Assembly (NCBI GenBank): GCA_020697375.1
Contig: JAJFBJ010000117.1
Location: forward strand, 1-9,761
Direction: 5' to 3'
Source: Nitrospira sp.
GTDB lineage: Bacteria; Nitrospirota; Nitrospiria; Nitrospirales; Nitrospiraceae
Length of the DNA stretch: 9,761 nucleotides
Positions within the stretch are counted from its first letter, which is position 1; each line of letters starts with the position of its first letter. Positions 8,800 to 9,761 of this stretch are shown piece by piece. The notes beneath the pieces are model-generated. The model was not told where the DNA came from. It did no database searches and saw only the letters and a program-made list of their open reading frames with translations. The translations under genes were made by a program, and so were the position numbers.

Positions 8800-8923
8800 C
8801 TCTCCGCCCAACAGCACTTTTTTAGCACGGCGAACAGAACTAGTAACACCTATAACACATTGTTTTTTAATAATATTCAAGCATCTTAGATGAGGCTCTG
8901 TCGAGATCTATTGTGGATCTCTA

Positions 8924-8938
8924 CGGCATGCGAATTGT
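8924..8938 (+). promoter_or_regulatory. Candidate sigma-54 (-24/-12) promoter for nxrA
   Basis: The sequence CGGCATGCGAATTGT resembles the -24/-12 consensus TGGCACG-N4-TTGC. The -24 GG (8925-8926), the following CA, the G at 8930 and the TTG at 8935-8937 match with exact spacing. The -12 dinucleotide is GT rather than GC, a real weakness. Transcription would start near 8950, giving a leader of about 170 nt. It is the best such match I found in the spacer, and the neighbouring NtrC-type activator makes it more plausible. I found no better sigma-70 pair. Confidence 0.35.
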
Positions 8939-8952
8939 ACTACTCCTAACCC

Positions 8953-8972
8953 GCGAGCGAATGTCCGCTCGC
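8953..8972 (+). repeat. GC-rich 7-bp inverted repeat
   Basis: GCGAGCG (8953-8959) and CGCTCGC (8966-8972) are perfect reverse complements with a 6-nt loop AATGTC. No T-run follows, so this is not a terminator. It lies at or just after the predicted start of the nxrA transcript and could be a 5'-end stabilising hairpin or a protein-binding dyad. The structure is seen directly; its role is unknown. Confidence 0.5.
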
Positions 8973-9051
8973 AAATTTCGAATTGCGAGGGGCGAATGTT
9001 TCCAATTCGACACAATGAAAGGGGGTATACCAGACAAGACTGCATCCTAGG

Positions 9052-9061
9052 CACTGCAGTG
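9052..9061. repeat. Perfect 10-bp palindrome in the nxrA leader
   Basis: CACTGCAGTG is an exact palindrome, 14 nt before the larger leader hairpin. With no loop it is more likely a DNA-binding dyad, or simply chance, than an RNA hairpin. No function is assigned. Confidence 0.35.
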
Positions 9062-9074
9062 AGGTTGTATGAAC

Positions 9075-9099
9075 AGGTGCATGAGGGACTCATGTGCCT
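9075..9099 (+). promoter_or_regulatory. 11-bp RNA hairpin directly before the nxrA ribosome binding site
   Basis: In RNA, the arms AGGTGCATGAG (9075-9085) and CTCATGTGCCT (9089-9099) pair over all 11 positions (nine Watson-Crick pairs and two adjacent G-U wobbles) around a GGA triloop. The stem ends 3 nt before the Shine-Dalgarno sequence, leaving it exposed. CCTC at 9097-9100 could instead pair with GAGG at 9106-9109 inside the Shine-Dalgarno sequence, so forming the large stem would compete with sequestration. This suggests a translation or mRNA-stability element for nxrA. Pairing is seen; function is inferred. Confidence 0.5.
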
Positions 9100-9102
9100 C
9101 AC

Positions 9103-9110
9103 AAGGAGGT
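9103..9110 (+). promoter_or_regulatory. Strong Shine-Dalgarno sequence of nxrA
   Basis: AAGGAGGT is a near-perfect anti-16S match 7 nt before ATG 9118. It fixes the nxrA start and excludes the in-frame GTG at 9094, whose reading frame would contain this site. It is the strongest ribosome binding site in the window, consistent with very high expression of nitrite oxidoreductase. Confidence 0.85.
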
Positions 9111-9117
9111 AGCTATT

Positions 9118-9761
9118 ATGCAGGTTTCCGTTTCACGGAGACAGTTTCTCAAAATCTCGGCGGGAACCGTTGCGGCCGTGGCCGTAGCGGACAAAGTCCT
9201 CGCGTTGACCGCGCTGCAGCCGGTCATCGAGGTGGGGAACCCGCTGGGTGAGTATCCGGATCGATCCTGGGAACGTGTCTATCACGACCAGTACCGGTAC
9301 GACTCATCCTTTACCTGGTGTTGCTCACCGAACGACACCCATGGCTGTCGTATTCGAGCCTTCGTCCGAAACGGCGTCGTGATGCGCGTCGAGCAGAACT
9401 ATGATCACCAAACCTACGAAGATCTCTATGGCAACCGTGGAACGTTTGCCCATAATCCGCGCATGTGTCTAAAAGGTTTCACCTTCCATCGTCGCGTGTA
9501 CGGTCCCTATCGCTTGAAGGGTCCGTTGATGCGGAAGGGCTGGAAAGAGTGGATGGATGCTGGCTCTCCCGAGTCACCTATGTGGCCAAAGGCGCCGTGC
9601 TCATCGCGACCCGCTACAGTGGTGAGGCCGGAGCGCGTCGTCTCCGCGAGCAGGGCTATGCGCCGGAAATGATTGAAATGATGAAGGGCGCAGGCGTCCG
9701 ATGCTTCAAGCATCGTGCGGGCATGCCGGTGCTCGGCATCGTAGGCAAAATGATGAACACC
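9118..9761 (+). pseudogene. nxrA: Nitrite oxidoreductase alpha subunit NxrA, 5' part, frameshifted
   Basis: NxrA is the molybdenum-cofactor catalytic subunit (DMSO reductase family, type II) that oxidises nitrite to nitrate in Nitrospira. Seen: a twin-arginine leader SRRQFLK (5-12) followed by a hydrophobic Ala/Val stretch, indicating Tat export to the periplasm; Cys68, Cys69, Cys77 and Cys117 (WCCSPNDTHGC, PRMCLKG) in the N-terminal region that holds the [4Fe-4S] cluster in this family; and text I recognise as NxrA through GSPE (residue 152, ending at 9573). The frame then breaks: frame 1 reads unrelated residues to a stop at 9670-9672, while from 9576 another frame reads 62 NxrA-like residues (TYVAKGAVLIATRYSGEAG onward) to the window end. 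From memory, about 28 residues are missing at the junction. This is either a damaged gene copy or an assembly error in a multicopy gene. The 3' end lies outside the window. Confidence 0.88.

Larger units (their letters stand above)
8635..9117 (+). promoter_or_regulatory. AT-rich regulatory region between the regulator and nxrA
   Basis: This 483-bp spacer contains no gene. By my count 8641-8880 is about 36% G+C (86 of 240), far below the GC-rich coding DNA around it. It has T-rich and A-rich runs (8680-8700, 8861-8880) and a small dyad GTCAG/CTGAC at 8784-8799. Its second half carries a possible sigma-54 promoter, short repeated motifs and hairpins listed separately. A T-rich stretch follows the regulator stop, but the only stem before it is a weak 5-bp pairing (CACTT/AAGTG), so no terminator is called. 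The length and composition fit an activator-controlled promoter with upstream binding sites, which is inference. Confidence 0.55.

Noticed and set aside
9094..9117. In-frame upstream GTG start for nxrA
   Set aside because: Its reading frame would include the strong Shine-Dalgarno sequence at 9103-9110, and the Tat leader is correctly placed from ATG 9118.
1..9761. CRISPR array, tRNA, rRNA, insertion sequence or attachment site
   Set aside because: I saw no regularly spaced repeats, cloverleaf-like sequences, transposase motifs or terminal inverted repeats on reading through the window.

Overview
The window most likely comes from a Nitrospira-type nitrite-oxidising bacterium (phylum Nitrospirota). 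The decisive evidence is the partial gene at the right end. Its product has a twin-arginine leader, a cysteine cluster and flanking sequence that I recognise as the N-terminus of NxrA, the catalytic subunit of periplasmic nitrite oxidoreductase. Every supported gene is on the + strand. Coding regions are GC-rich; the DNA just upstream of nxrA is strikingly AT-rich.

Layout. Positions 1-576 hold no gene I can support. Positions 577-6345 are a compact three-gene operon for a heavy-metal RND tripartite efflux pump: a CzcC-like outer-membrane channel, a CzcB-like periplasmic adaptor (TAATG stop/start overlap with the channel gene), and a CzcA/CusA-like inner-membrane pump starting 4 nt after the adaptor stop. 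Positions 6346-7209 are about 860 bp without a convincing gene, with a faint hint of a decayed small membrane-protein gene. Positions 7210-8634 encode an NtrC-type response regulator (receiver, sigma-54-interacting AAA+ domain with GAFTGA, Fis-type helix-turn-helix). Positions 8635-9117 are an intergenic region, about 36% GC in its first half. It carries a possible sigma-54 promoter, small inverted and direct repeats, and an 11-bp RNA hairpin directly before a near-perfect Shine-Dalgarno sequence. nxrA starts at 9118 and runs off the window.

How the parts relate. The pump would carry metal cations from periplasm or cytoplasm across the outer membrane. The NtrC-type activator sits immediately upstream of nxrA in the same orientation, and the spacer has features expected of activator-controlled transcription, so control of nxrA by this regulator is a reasonable but unproven inference.

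The most notable anomaly is in nxrA. After codon 152 the reading frame shifts, and recognisable NxrA sequence resumes in another frame from 9576 to the window end. From memory of NxrA, roughly 28 residues are missing at the junction. This is either a broken nxrA copy or an assembly artefact, which is plausible because Nitrospira genomes often carry several near-identical nxrA copies. I did not find a clearly new biological system; the regulatory region and the damaged nxrA are the parts most worth checking.
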